From: Enterovibrio sp. JCM 19048
GTDB taxonomy: Bacteria > Pseudomonadota > Gammaproteobacteria > Enterobacterales > Vibrionaceae
Assembly: GCA_001310415.1 (NCBI GenBank)
Contig: BAXE01000022.1
Span: 1 to 64,000 of the forward strand
DNA length: 64,000 nt
Direction of reading: 5' to 3'
Shown: in pieces, positions 19,561-29,821 of the stretch
How positions within the stretch are numbered: the stretch's first letter is position 1
Layout of the letters: every line of letters begins with the position of its first letter
Program-made: the position numbers and the translations under genes
The notes under the pieces: generated by a model
The model's input: only the letters and a program-made list of their open reading frames with translations
Database searches by the model: none
Told to the model about the DNA's origin: nothing

Positions 19561-20226
19561 TTACACCACTTTGGTTTCCAGCGCGCCATTGACCTGGGTA
19601 ATGCGGCGGATGATGTAGTTCAGCAACACACCATACATAGGCACGAACAGGCCAAGGCTGATCACCAGCTTGAAGGCATAATCCACCAGCGCGATTTCCA
19701 CCCAGTTCTGCGCCATAAAGGCATCAGGGCTGTTGTAGAACGCAATCGCGAAGAAGGCCAGCGTATCAATCGCGTTACCAAACAAGGTTGAACAGCTTGG
19801 AGCTACCCACCATTGTTTAGTCTGACGCAGACGGTTGAAGACGTGGATATCCAGAATTTGACCCAAGAGGTAGGCCATAAAGCTGGCAATCGCGATACGC
19901 GCGACAAACAGGTTGAACTCGGTCAGGTGCGCCAGTCCCTGGTATTGTCCCTGATAGAAAAGCACGGACAACACATAGGAAATCAGCAGCGACGGTACCA
20001 TCACCGAAAAGATGATGCGACGTGCCATACCTGCGCCGTAGATACGGACAGTCAGATCAGTTGCCAAAAAGATAAACGGGAAAGTAAACGCACCCCAAGT
20101 GGTGTGAAACCCGAAAATGGTGAATGGCAGCTGAACCAGGTAATTACTGGATGCAATGATGATCAGGTGGAAGACCACCAGATAAGAGAGGGCTTTGCGC
20201 TGTTGCGCGGGTGTAAAAGTGCTCAT
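19561..20226 (-). CDS. yhhQ: Queuosine-precursor transporter YhhQ
   Basis: YhhQ (COG1738) imports 7-cyano-7-deazaguanine (preQ0) or preQ1 for queuosine tRNA modification. The 221-aa intact frame is strongly hydrophobic with about six membrane helices. It shows the family stretches SSNYLVQLPFTIFGFHTTWG, FPFIFLATDLTVRIYG and FGNAIDTLAFF. ATG 20226 (MSTFTPAQ) is chosen because its ribosome site AAGG is part of a preQ1 riboswitch; the in-frame start at 20244 would lie inside that riboswitch. Confidence 0.94.
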   Translation of the reverse strand: MSTFTPAQQRKALSYLVVFHLIIIASSNYLVQLPFTIFGFHTTWGAFTFPFIFLATDLTVRIYGAGMARRIIFSVMVPSLLISYVLSVLFYQGQYQGLAHLTEFNLFVARIAIASFMAYLLGQILDIHVFNRLRQTKQWWVAPSCSTLFGNAIDTLAFFAIAFYNSPDAFMAQNWVEIALVDYAFKLVISLGLFVPMYGVLLNYIIRRITQVNGALETKVV

Positions 20227-20230
20227 TGTG

Positions 20231-20264
20231 AACCTTTTTGTCATTGGGGGCGAGGGAACCCAAA
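20231..20264 (-). promoter_or_regulatory. PreQ1-I riboswitch controlling yhhQ
   Basis: On the minus strand stem P1 forms from TTGGG and CCCAA. Its C/U-rich loop (TTCCCTCGCC) is followed by the A-rich tail TGACAAAAAGG. The tail AAGG can pair with the loop CCU to make the H-type pseudoknot. That AAGG is also the ribosome-binding site, 7 nt before the yhhQ ATG. This is the compact class I preQ1 layout, which blocks translation when preQ1 is bound. The downstream gene is a queuosine-precursor importer, as expected. Confidence 0.82.
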
Positions 20265-20356
20265 TTACTCATTCACTGGATTTGGTTATCCAGCGCCTTA
20301 CTAGGGTGGCGAATTATACAGCAATTTTACCGCTTGCCAACTTCTGAAGATTAGCG

Positions 20357-20670
20357 TTATTCAGCGAGTTGGCGGGCAAGCCATGTATACAAAAACTGCA
20401 GTTCTTCATCGCCCTCTTCACCCAGCTTTTCCAGCCAGACGCAGGCGCTGTAATGCTCAGCGCGCAGCATAAAGCGACGCCTTCAAAATCCACCAGCCAG
20501 CTCAACAAGTCCGCGTCAGTCTGCTTTTCCTTGGCGGTAGCACCTATCAGTTGGCAAAACGCGGCAAGGTGCGCTTCGGCATTGTCAAAATCGAGTGTAT
20601 CAGCCACCAATGACACTCTTCCTGACGCGGCATCCAGCATCGGACGCTCAAAGCAGAACGCATTATCCAT
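20357..20670 (-). CDS. DUF3630 family protein (one frame break)
   Basis: The ATG at 20670 overlaps the recQ stop by 8 nt, indicating translational coupling. The repaired protein of about 104 aa reads LVADTLDFDNAEAHLAAF, then EKQTDADLLSWLVDFEG, and after repair RFMLRAEHYSACVWLE, matching the DUF3630 family found next to recQ in Vibrionaceae. One G is missing from GG near 20480; without repair the frame runs on to 20314. No catalytic motif is visible and the function is unknown. Confidence 0.7.
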
Positions 20671-22510
20671 AATGGGATTCACTGTGGTTGAGGGTGATGT
20701 GATCTTCAATCACATCAAGGAACACATCGCCGTATTTCTCGAGCTTGCGCTGGCCAACGCCATTTACCGCCAGCATTTCGCCCTGGGAAGTCGGGATCAT
20801 CTCTGCCATTTCAATCAGGGTGGCGTCGTTAAACACCACGTATGGCGGAATGTCTTCTTCATCGGCAATCGCTTTACGCAGCTTGCGCAGTTTGGCAAAC
20901 AGCTTCTTGTCGTAATTGCGCTTGCCGAGCTTGTCTGCCTTGGTACGCGGTGCCAGACCCAGTCTTGGCACTGCAAGCTCCAAGGCCACTTCGCCGCGCA
21001 GCACTGGGCGTGCTTCTTCGGTCAGCTGCAGCACCGAGCTTCGGGCAATGTTCTGTACCAGATACCCACGGTGGATAAGCTGGCGGAAAATACTGACCCA
21101 GTATTCGTGGCTGAATTCTTTCCCCAGACCATAGGTGCTGATCTTGTCGTGTCCATGTTCTTTAATACGCTGGTTCTGCATCCCGCGCAGCACCTCGACG
21201 GTGTAGCCGACACCAAAGCTCTGGTTGACGCGGTAGACACAGGAAAGCGCTTTTTGCGCCTGCTCAGTCGCATCAAACAGGGTAGGCGGGTCAAGGCAGA
21301 CATCGCAGTTGCCACAAGGCTGGTTGCGGTATTCACCGAAATAGTTCAGCAGCACCAGACGTCGGCAGGTCAATGCCTCAGCAAACGCGCCCATGGCATT
21401 GAGCTTGTGGCTTTCCACCTGTTTTTGCGGCCCGTCCGGTTTTTCTTCCAGACAGCGGTGCAGCCAGCCGAGATCAGACGGGTCATAGAACATCACTGCT
21501 TCTGCGGGCAGGCCATCGCGCCCGGCGCGGCCAGTTTCCTGGTAGTAGGATTCGATATTGCGCGGAATGTCGTAGTGCACCACAAAGCGCACGTTGGGTT
21601 TGTTGATCCCCATGCCAAACGCCACTGTCGCCACCACGATTTGCACGTCATCGCGCTGGAACGCTTCCTGTACCCAGGCGCGCTGCTCGTTGGTCATGCC
21701 AGCATGGTAGGCCGCCGCACGGATGTTGCCGTCAATCAGCTTTTCCGCCACCTGCTCTACCCGTTTGCGGCTGTTGCAGTACACAATCCCGCTCTGGCCA
21801 CTTTGGGTGGCAAGGAACTGGGTCAGTTGTGCCAGCGGTTTGTGTTTTTCAATCAGGGTGTAGCGGATATTGGGGCGATCGAAGCTGCCGAGGTAAACAT
21901 GCGGATCGGCCAATGCCAGACGCTGGCAAATATCCTGGCGCGTGGTGTCATCGGCAGTGGCTGTCAGCGCCATCACGGCACATTGGAAAATGCTGTTTCA
22001 GGCTGCCAAGCTGGGCATACTCAGGGCGGAAATCGTGCCCCCACTGGCTAATACAGTGCGCTTCATCCACCGCAATCAAGGCCAGGGTGACAGACTGCAA
22101 ACGCTCGATAAAATCGCGCATCAGCACCCTTTCCGGCGAGACGTACAGCAATTTCAATGTGCCGTTTTTCAGTGCCTGCCAGGTGTCAGACTGCGCTTCC
22201 GGGGTCATGGCGGAATTGAGGCATGCTGCCTGCACACCGTTGGCGAGCAGTTGGTCGACTGATCTTTCATCAGGGAGATAAGCGGTGAGATCACCACCGT
22301 CAGCCCGTCGCGCACCAGCGCAGGAATTTGATAGCAGAGGCTCTTACCACCGCCGGTTGGCATGATGACCAGTGAGTCATGGCCAGTAATGGCGGCGTCG
22401 ATGATTTCCTTCTGACCGTCGCGGTAGCTGTGGTAGCCGAACACCTTCTGCAGTACAGCTTCGTCTTGGGTGCATTGTGGCGTAATTTCGGCCGAATCGG
22501 TCGCGGTCAT
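20663..22510 (-). CDS. recQ: ATP-dependent DNA helicase RecQ (three frame breaks)
   Basis: RecQ is a 3'-5' superfamily-2 helicase of the RecF recombination pathway. Motif I ([12 protein letters not shown]), motif II ([18 protein letters not shown]), motif VI ([10 protein letters not shown]), the zinc site ([12 protein letters not shown] with CGNCDVC), the winged helix and the C-terminal HRDC domain ([16 protein letters not shown]) are all present. Breaks near 22256 (GG), 21993 (CCC) and 21983 (GG) are single-base losses. The repaired length is 616 aa, against 609 in E. coli. ATG 22510 (MTATDSAEI) is the most likely start. A DUF3630 gene is coupled downstream. Confidence 0.94.
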
Positions 22511-22622
22511 AGAGCCTCTCATCATCGAATAGCCGCTCATTCTAAACGCAGGACGGCGGGGATAAAAGGTCAACAACGTCGAAGTGACGCTTCAATTTTT
22601 CTCATCGGATTGTTCAGAGAAA

Positions 22623-22745
22623 ATGTGTGCTTCATGGAAGGTTGCCCATATACTGGCCTTGGCAGCAAAAACGTTTACCGATGATACGGATGTCGGTCTG
22701 TTCACCAAACCCGCCGCGTCACTCCCCTTCTTTTCGCTGCCCTGA
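22623..22745 (+). CDS. Doubtful 40-aa ORF upstream of rarD
   Basis: A frame from ATG 22623 ends at TGA 22745 and encodes MCASWKVAHILALAAKTF and a proline/phenylalanine-rich tail. It stops directly before a terminator hairpin, which suggests that something is transcribed here on the + strand. There is no good ribosome site, so it may be a small RNA or leader rather than a gene. Confidence 0.2.
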   Translation: MCASWKVAHILALAAKTFTDDTDVGLFTKPAASLPFFSLP

Positions 22746-22768
22746 CCGCCTTCCCGGCGGTTTTTGCT
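22745..22768 (+). terminator. Terminator upstream of rarD
   Basis: ACCGCC pairs with GGCGGT around a short TTCCC loop, followed by TTTTTG. No assigned gene precedes it on this strand. Confidence 0.6.
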
Positions 22769-22798
22769 CTTTTCTATTTGGATTAATGAGAATTTGCA

Positions 22799-23699
22799 GT
22801 GACTGACGAAGCACAACAGACCCGCCGCGGCATATTGCTCGCCCTCGGCGCCTATATCATGTGGGGGATCGCCCCGCTCTATTTCAAAGCCCTTAATGGC
22901 GTGCCTGCGCCGGAAGTGTTGGTTCATCGCATTATCTGGTCGTTTTTCTTCCTGGCGCTGATTTTGTATTTCACCGGTAGCATGGGCAAAGTGCGCTGGC
23001 TGTTAAAAGACACCAAACGGCTGATGCTGCTGACAGTCAGCGCGGTGGTCATTGCCGCCAACTGGCTGATTTTCATCTGGGCGGTCAACAACAACCACAT
23101 GCTGGATGCAAGCTTGGTTACTACATCAACCCGCTGATCAACGTGGTGCTCGGCATGGTGTTCCTCGGCGAGCGGTTCCGCAAGCTGCAGTGGGTCGCCG
23201 TGGCACTGGCTTTCATTGGCGTCGCGGTACAGGTGATCACCTTTGGCTCCCTGCCATGGGTAGCACTGGTGCTGGCCTCTAGCTTTGGCTGCTATGGTCT
23301 TATCCGCAAAAAATCAGTGTGGATGCCGCCACCGGCCTGTTTATTGAAACGGCCGTCCTGTTGCCGGTCGCGCTTGTATATCTGCTGATGATTGCCGACA
23401 GCGCCTCGTCAAACATGTTTAACAACCCGACCAGCCTGAACCTGTTATTGATTGCAGCCGGGGTAGTCACCACCCTGCCACTGCTTTGCTTTAACGGCGC
23501 GGCGACCATCCTTCGCCTGTCCACCCTGGGCTTTTTCCAGTACATCGGCCCCAGCATGATGTTTCTTTTGGCCGTCGGGCTCTACAACGAGCCGTTCACT
23601 GCAGATAAAGCCACCACCTTTGCCTTTATCTGGACGGCACTGGCGGTGTTTATATTCGATGCGGTACGCAACCGCAGGAAACAGCGTCAAACAACGTAA
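22799..23699 (+). CDS. rarD: EamA-family permease RarD (two frame breaks)
   Basis: RarD is a ten-helix drug/metabolite-type transporter, linked to chloramphenicol resistance in Pseudomonas, whose natural substrate is unknown. The start RRGILLALGAYIMWGIAPLYF, HRIIWSFFFLALI, ANWLIFIWAVNNNHMLDASLGYYINPL and FFQYIGPSMMFLLAV match RarD. GTG 22799 is the start. Breaks near 23116 (GGG) and 23311 (run of seven A) are one-base losses; repair gives 300 aa against 296 in E. coli. A hairpin terminator follows. Confidence 0.9.
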
Positions 23700-23708
23700 C
23701 AGCGCTTC

Positions 23709-23738
23709 GAAGCGGTACTCAGGTGCCGCTTTTTTTAT
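23709..23738 (+). terminator. rarD terminator
   Basis: AGCGGTAC pairs with GTGCCGCT (one G-T pair) and is followed by seven T residues. Confidence 0.8.
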
Positions 23739-23871
23739 TATGCAATCGCAGCCCTATCTTACTGCTTCATCAGCAATTCTCTGCATCCTTGCCTCGTAAT
23801 ACCGACACTTCAAATTTGCATCGGGCGTCTATACTCAAAGTCCAACCGTCTGCGCTCTACAAGGAATGAGA

Positions 23872-25631
23872 ATGAAACTATCCCCGACCCGTTTTCTCCC
23901 GGCGCTCGCCTTATCTGCACTGCTTTCTGCGCCTGTCTATGCCACTACGGAAGGTCAGGTGACCGACGCCGTTGCACCGGAGCTTGCCACCGGCAGCGTG
24001 ATGCGAAAAAGCGTCAAAGGCAAAGAGTGGATGGTCGCCTCCGCCAACCCGCTCGCCAGTAAAGCCGGTGAAGCCATGCTGCGAGCAGGCGGTAACGCCA
24101 TTGATGCCATGGTAGCGGTGCAAACCGTACTCGGCTGGTGGAACCACAAAGCTCCGGCCTTGGTGGCGGCGCTTTCTTGGTGTATTGGGACAGCGAGGCA
24201 CAAGCCCTGACCACATTTGACGGCCGGGAAACGGCCCCTAAAGCAGCGACACCGACCCTGTTTCTCGACGCTGACGGCCAGCCGCTGAAGTTTTATGATG
24301 CGGTGGTCGGCGGTTTGTCGGTCGGTACGCCCGGCACCCTGCGCCTGATGCATGACACCCACGCCAAATACGGCAAGCTGTCCTGGCGCACCGTGTTGAC
24401 CCCGGCCATTGAGCTGGCGCAAAACGGGTTTGAAGTTTCCCCGCGTCTGGCCGCCCTGATTGAAGGGGATGCCGAACGCCTGCGCCGTTATCCTGCGACG
24501 TACCAGTACTTTTTTGACGATAACGGCAACCCGCTCACCATCGGCCAGCGCCTGACCAACCCGGACTACGCCAACACCCTCAAGCTGGTTGCGGAAGACA
24601 TTGATAATTTCTATGAAGGGGAAATTGCCGACGATATCGTCGCTACCGTACAAAACGCAGCAGGCAATCCGGGCGTGTTGAGCAAAGACGATTTGGCTGA
24701 GTATAAGGTTATCGAACGCAAACCCGTGTGCGCCCCCTACCATCAATACCGCGTTTGCGGCATGGGTCCCCCGACATCCGGCGGTATCTCAGTGGGACAA
24801 ATCCTTGGCATTCTCAGCCACTTCCCTCTGCAAAATCTGGGCAAAGACAACCCGGAAAGCTGGCGTCTGATTGGCGATGCTTCGCGTCTGGCCTTTGCTG
24901 ACCGCGGCCGCTATATCGCCGACAGCGATTTCGTTCCCGTCCCCACCGAAGGATTGCTGGCACCGGCGTATCTGGAAGCACGGGCGGGGCTTATCCCGGC
25001 AGAAGGGGCGATGACAGAGGTGTCACCCGGCGAACCACAGTTCAGCCATGCGATCGCCGCACCCAAGCTTGCTGATGACCAGTCCATTGAGCTGCCCTCC
25101 ACCAGCCATTTTGCGATTGTCGATAAAGAAGGCAACGTGGTGTCGATCACCACCACCATCGAAAACGGCTTTGGTTCACGCCTGATGACCCGCGGCTTTC
25201 TGCTCAACAACGAGCTGACCGATTTCTCTTTTGCCACCCACCAGAACGGCTACCCCATTGCCAACCGCATCGAACCTGGGAAACGCCCGCGTTCATCCAT
25301 GTCACCGACTATTGTTATGCGTGATGGCAAACCGTACATGGCGGTAGGCTCACCGGGCGGTAGCCGCATCATCGGTTATGTGGCAACTGCGCTGATAGCC
25401 CACCTCGACTGGGGACTGGATATCCAGGCTGCCATTGACCTGCCTCACCTCATCAACCGCTTCGGTACTTACGATCTCGAAGCCGGGACAGATGCAGAAA
25501 GTTTCAAGCCAGCCCTTGAAGCCATGGGATACAAGGTCGATATTCGTGACTTAACGTCTGGTATCCACGGTATTGTTATCGACAGTGGCACGCTGGAAGC
25601 GGTGCCGACCCAAGACGTGAAGGTCTGGTAA
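23872..25631 (+). CDS. ggt: Gamma-glutamyltransferase (one frame break)
   Basis: GGT is a periplasmic N-terminal nucleophile hydrolase that cleaves glutathione and gamma-glutamyl peptides; it self-cleaves into two subunits. A signal peptide (FLPALALSALLSAPVYA) is followed by the large subunit (GEAMLRAGGNAIDAMVAVQ). The cleavage and nucleophile Thr lies in LPSTSHFAIVD, and the small subunit contains NGFGSRL and the GSPGGSRII loop. The second ATG, 23872, has better spacing to AAGGA than ATG 23866. One C is missing from CC near 24133; repair gives 586 aa against 580 in E. coli. Confidence 0.93.
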
Positions 25632-25659
25632 TTGCGAATTAGCGCTCAGGAGACAGCGA

Positions 25660-26150
25660 ATGAAAAAAGTAAGTGCTTTGATGTTGTGCGGATTGTTGGG
25701 TGTCGCCACCCTCCCAGCTCAGGCAACGGATTTAGGGAACCTGCTCGGTGAAGCCAACCGCGAAGCCAGCAACCTGTTGGAAGGCGTAAACAGCGAAGCG
25801 GCGGAAAACCCGATCACCTCTCTGCTGAGCAAAGGGCTGGACATCAACGACAAACAGGCGGCGGGCGGTGCCGGTGCCATGCTGGCAATGGCTTACCAGA
25901 CCTTGGGTGAGTCACAAAGCAGCGAGCTTCTGAAAATGGTACCAGGCATGGAATCCCTGACCGGCATGATCCGGCGGGTCTTGGCAGCAATCTGGCCAAT
26001 CTGGAATCCGTGGATAAAGTGTTCAACCTGCTCGGCATGGACGCAGGCATGGTGCAAAAATTTGCGCCGATGATCATCAAATACCTGACCGGTGAAGGCG
26101 CCAGTGAATCCCTGCTGAGCGGCCTGACCAGCGCCTGGGGCGTGAAATAA
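25660..26150 (+). CDS. DUF2780 family secreted protein (one frame break)
   Basis: The gene lies 28 nt after ggt with a CAGGAG site. A signal peptide (MKKVSALMLCGLLGVATLPAQA) is followed by a small helical DUF2780 domain with ITSLLSKGLDINDKQAAGGAGAML and, after repair, VDKVFNLLGMDAGMVQKFAP. DUF2780 resembles plant VcgC/VcgE-type proteins and has no known role. One C is missing from CCC near 25971; repair gives 163 aa, ending LLSGLTSAWGVK. Confidence 0.85.
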
Positions 26151-26169
26151 TCCGTCAGCGGAAATAGCA

Positions 26170-26197
26170 AAGGGTGGCTAAGTGCCACCCTTTTTTG
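26170..26197. terminator. Terminator between DUF2780 gene and uvrD
   Basis: AGGGTGGC pairs with GCCACCCT and is followed by TTTTTT on the + strand, between convergent genes. Confidence 0.85.
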
Positions 26198-26209
26198 TTT
26201 GTATTGCCG

Positions 26210-28386
26210 TTACAGCGCTTCGAGCTTGGCGTACTGGGTCACCAGCCATTTGATGCCTTCGCCGTTAAAGGCAACCTGCACCCGGCTTTGCTGACCACTG
26301 CCTTCAAAGTTGATGATGGTACCTTCACCAAATTTCGGATGCTGCACGCGCTGGCCGAGGGCAAAACCGGTTTGGTTGAAATTCTGCTGGGTCTGGGTTG
26401 ACGAGAAACGGCCAGCCGCTGCCGCAGGGCGCGATACCTTGGCACGCATGCGCACTTCTTCCAGACACTCTTCCGGCAACTCGCGGATAAAGCGGGATGC
26501 CTTGTGGAACATATCCTTGCCATACACGCGACGCATTTCCGCAAAGGTGATGTAGAGCTTTTTCATCGCACGGGTCATGCCCACGTAGCAAAGGCGACGC
26601 TCTTCTTCCAGGCGTCCGGCTTCTTCTGCCGACATCTGGCTTGGGAACATGCCCTCTTCCACACCCACCATAAACACCATTGGGAATTCGAGACCTTTGG
26701 CACTGTGCAGCGTCATCAACTGGGCGGCATCGTCAAACTCATCCGCCTGCCCTTCACCGGCTTCCAGCGCCGCATGGGAGAGGAAAGCTGACAACGGTGA
26801 CATCTCATCCTGCACCTCTTCCGGCACCTCGAACTGGCGGGTTGCTGTCACCAGTTCTTCAAGGTTGTCGATACGCGCCTGCGCCTTCTCGCCTTTCTCG
26901 GCTTCGTACATAGCACGTAGACCGGAGTGCTGGATAACGTAATCCGTTTGCTGGAACAGTGCCATTTCGCGGGTGTCATCCTCAAGGGCATTCACCAGCT
27001 CGATAAAACGGCGCAGGGAATTGGCGGCGCGGCCAGCCAGCGCTTGCTCTTCCAGAAGCTGGTTACTGGCTTCCCACATGGTTGCACCGCGATCACGCGC
27101 GGCAAGACGGATGGTTTCCAGGGTGCGGTCACCCAGACCACGCGCCGGGGTATTTACCACACGCTCAAACGCCGCATCATCAAAACGGTTGCCAATCATG
27201 CGAAGATAAGCCAGCGCATCTTTGATTTCCTGACGTTCGAAGAATCGCATGCCGCCGTAAATGCGGTACGGCAGTCCGGCCTGGATCAAGGCTTCTTCAA
27301 GCACACGGGACTGGGCGTTGTTGCGGTACAAAATGGCGGTGTCGTTCAGCGCGCCGCCTTCGTCCTGCCAGGCTTTGATTTTGCCGACCACAAAGCGTGC
27401 TTCGTCCAACTCGTTGAACGCACTGTATACCGAGATTAATTCACCTTCCTTTCCTTCCGTCCACAGGCTCTTGCCCATGCGCTCGGCGTTATTGGCGATC
27501 AGGTGGTTAGACGCTTTCAGGATGTTGCCGGTCGAGCGGTAGTTCTGCTCCAGACGGATGGTTTCTGCGCCCGGAAAGTCCTGCAGGAAACGGGAAATGT
27601 TCTCGATTTTCGCCCCGCGCCAGCCGTAGATGGACTGGTCGTCATCACCCACAATCATCACTTTGGCAGAGTTGCCCGCCATCATACGCAGCCAGGCATA
27701 CTGGATGTTGTTGGTATCCTGGAATTCGTCCACCAGAATATGCTGGAAACGGGCCTGGTAGTGTTCGCGGATATGGACTTTGTCACGCAGCAGTTCGTGG
27801 CAACGCAGCAATAGCTCGGAAAAATCCACCAGACCGGCACGGTCACACGCTTCCTGATAGGCGCTGTAAACGCGCAGCCAGGTTTTCTCAACCGGGTCAA
27901 ACTGGGCATCAATATGGTGTGGACGCAGCCTTCATCTTTCTTGGCGTTGATGTACCAGGACGCCTGACGCGCTGGCCAGTGTTTTTCATCCAGGTTCTGT
28001 GCCTTGATTAAACGGCGCAGCAGGCGTTGTTGGTCATCCGAATCGAGGATTTGAAAATCCTGCGGCAGGTTGGCATCAAGATGGTGTGCACGCAGGATGC
28101 GGTGACACAAACCGTGGAACGTGCCACACCACAGCCCGGACGCGGTGCCCTGCATTAACTGCTCAATACGGCCACGCATTTCTGCTGCGGCTTTGTTGGT
28201 AAAGGTTACCGCCAACACCGAAAACGGCGAGGCATACTCAACCTGCATTAACCAGGCAATACGATGGACCAACACCCGGGTTTTACCACTGCCCGCACCG
28301 GCCAGAACCAGATAGTTACCAAGCGGCGCAGCCACGGCTTCGCGTTGTTTGTCATTCAAACCGTCAATCAGGTGGGATACGTCCAT
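26210..28386 (-). CDS. uvrD: DNA helicase II UvrD (one frame break)
   Basis: UvrD is the superfamily-1 3'-5' helicase of nucleotide-excision and mismatch repair. Motif I AGAGSGKT, Ia VTFTNKAAAEM, II VDEFQDTN, III GDDDQSIYGWRGA, IV LEQNYRST, V LMTLHSAKGLEF and VI YVGMTRA are present, and the C-terminal Tudor-like tail reads GQRVQHPKFGEGTIINFEG. One C is missing from CC near 27929. Repair gives 725 aa, against 720 in E. coli. The start at 28386 (MDVSHLIDGLND) matches the family; the GTG at 28398 lies inside a LexA-like box. Confidence 0.95.
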
Positions 28387-28397
28387 CGTTTCATTCA

Positions 28398-28413
28398 CTG
28401 GTTATTTATACAC
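28398..28413 (-). promoter_or_regulatory. Possible LexA (SOS) box of uvrD
   Basis: On the minus strand GTGTATAAATAACCAG matches 13 of 16 positions of the E. coli uvrD SOS box and differs from CTG-N10-CAG only in the first base. It lies 12 nt upstream of the uvrD ATG. Confidence 0.45.
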
Positions 28414-28670
28414 TGGTTGAGGATTATACCGCAATGTCCCTCAGATGCATGTCAGCGGATGAGATCACCACCAATTGTTAGATATCAATAAATTAAGACA
28501 ATCTCCCGCCCTCACACTTCCAATTCGGGCGAAAAAATATCCTTACAAACGAAAGTTTTCTTTGTGGACTCCTATCTTTTAGATCAGCACGCCCTTGGTT
28601 TGTGCTGGCGCATAGAACGCCAACTCTATTGATCATTAAAGGACGAAAGTCTGCCTAAAGAGGATTTACC
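28414..28670 (+). promoter_or_regulatory. Upstream region of the bufferin operon
   Basis: This non-coding stretch must hold the buf promoter. A CAGCAC/GTGCTG hairpin with an 11-nt loop lies at 28585-28607 in the predicted leader, about 65 nt before bufA. No CueR, Fur or sigma-54 consensus is convincing. An AGAGGA ribosome site precedes the bufA ATG. Confidence 0.35.
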
Positions 28671-28931
28671 ATGAAAAAGACCAATTTTGCTGTTGCTGCC
28701 GCTGTAACCAGTCTGCTTGCTGTGGGTGCGACGACCCTCACCACCACGCCTGCCCAGGCAGCAGAAAAAGAGAAATGCTATGGCGTCGCCAAAGCCGGTA
28801 AAAACGACTGTGCGACCAACACCAGCTCCTGCGCCGGTACTTCTACCCAGGATGCACAGAAAGATGCGTTTATCGTGGTACCAAAGGGCCTGTGTGATCG
28901 TCTGGCTGGCGGTTCAACCACCTCATCTTAA
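28671..28931 (+). CDS. bufA1: Bufferin/oxazolin-type RiPP precursor (DUF2282, BufA1/HvfA-like)
   Basis: The 86-aa peptide has a Sec signal peptide (about residues 1-30, ending PAQAA) and a core with four cysteines at 36, 47, 54 and 75. The spacing KCYG, NDCA, SSCAG and KGLC is that of DUF2282 bufferins. In described systems a DUF692 oxidase turns core cysteines into thiooxazoles or oxazolones. The secreted peptide then binds copper and protects the cell. The signal peptide shows that the product is exported. The peptide starts a four-gene operon with its maturase. The symbol follows the published family; modification of this peptide is inferred. Confidence 0.88.
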   Translation: MKKTNFAVAAAVTSLLAVGATTLTTTPAQAAEKEKCYGVAKAGKNDCATNTSSCAGTSTQDAQKDAFIVVPKGLCDRLAGGSTTSS

Positions 28932-28970
28932 TCACGCATTATCACAGGTAACCGGCGAGCGAGGCTTGGC

Positions 28971-29821
28971 ATGAAACAGATTTCTCCCTGGGTAGGTGTA
29001 GGACTAAGAGAACCCCACCACGACTATTTCCTCGAGCAAACCCCGGATATGGCTGGCTGGAGGTTCACAGCGAGAACTTTTTCCTGCCGCACGCAAGTGC
29101 CACAGAGGCGCTGCGTACCTTGCGGCGCCGTTATCCTGTGAGCTGCCACGGCGTGGGTTTGTCGTTGGGTTCGATTGACCCGGTCAACCCACACCACCTT
29201 TCCCGTCTGAAGACTCTGGTCGATGAAATCGATCCCCTGTTTGTTTCCGATCACCTGAGCTGGTGTTCGATTGACAACACTTATTTCAACGATCTCCTTC
29301 CTCTGCCTTACACGGAAGAGGCGCTGGATGTTTTTTGCCGCAATGTCGAGGTAACGCAGGACTATCTCGGCCGTCAGATACTGGTTGAAAACCCGTCAAG
29401 CTACTTAAGCTTTGCCCATTCCACCATTCCTGAGTGGGAGTTTTTATCCGAGGTAGCGAGGCGCACCGGCTGTGGTCTGTTACTGGATTTGAACAACATT
29501 TACGTCAGCGCCTTTAATCATGGCTTTGACACAGACACCTACCTTGCAGCCATCAATCCAGATTGGGTGCAGGAAATTCATCTGGCCGGTTTTACCAAAA
29601 AGACCCTGGATGAAGGGGAGATCTGGATTGATACCCACAGCCAGCCGGTCTCCGGACCTGTGTGGGATTTGTACCGGAAATGGATTGCACACCATGGCGC
29701 CTGCCACACCCTGATTGAATGGGACCGGGACATTCCCGCCCCTGCAGTCTTGCTGGCCGAAGCAGCAAAAGCCAATGACATCATCCAGTCGATGGTAACG
29801 CCTAGCAGGGAGGCGATATGA
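28971..29821 (+). CDS. bufB: MNIO-type RiPP maturase (DUF692, BufB/HvfB; one frame break)
   Basis: DUF692 proteins are multinuclear non-haem iron oxidases with a TIM-barrel fold, related to MbnB of methanobactin synthesis. The start GVGLREPHHDYFLEQ and, after repair, WLEVHSENFF is typical. Metal-ligand segments are CHGVGLSLGS, VSDHLSW, LVENPSSYL, LLDLNNIYVSAFNHG, EIHLAGF, DTHSQPV and IEWDRDIP. ATG 28971 follows a GAGG site. One C is missing from a C5 run near 29042; repair gives 283 aa, the usual length. It overlaps bufC by 4 nt. The expected substrate is the adjacent precursor peptide. Confidence 0.92.

Noticed and set aside
20369..22051. 560-codon open frame on the + strand
   Set aside because: It is antisense to recQ, has no ribosome site or recognisable domains, and its composition is the mirror of recQ codons.
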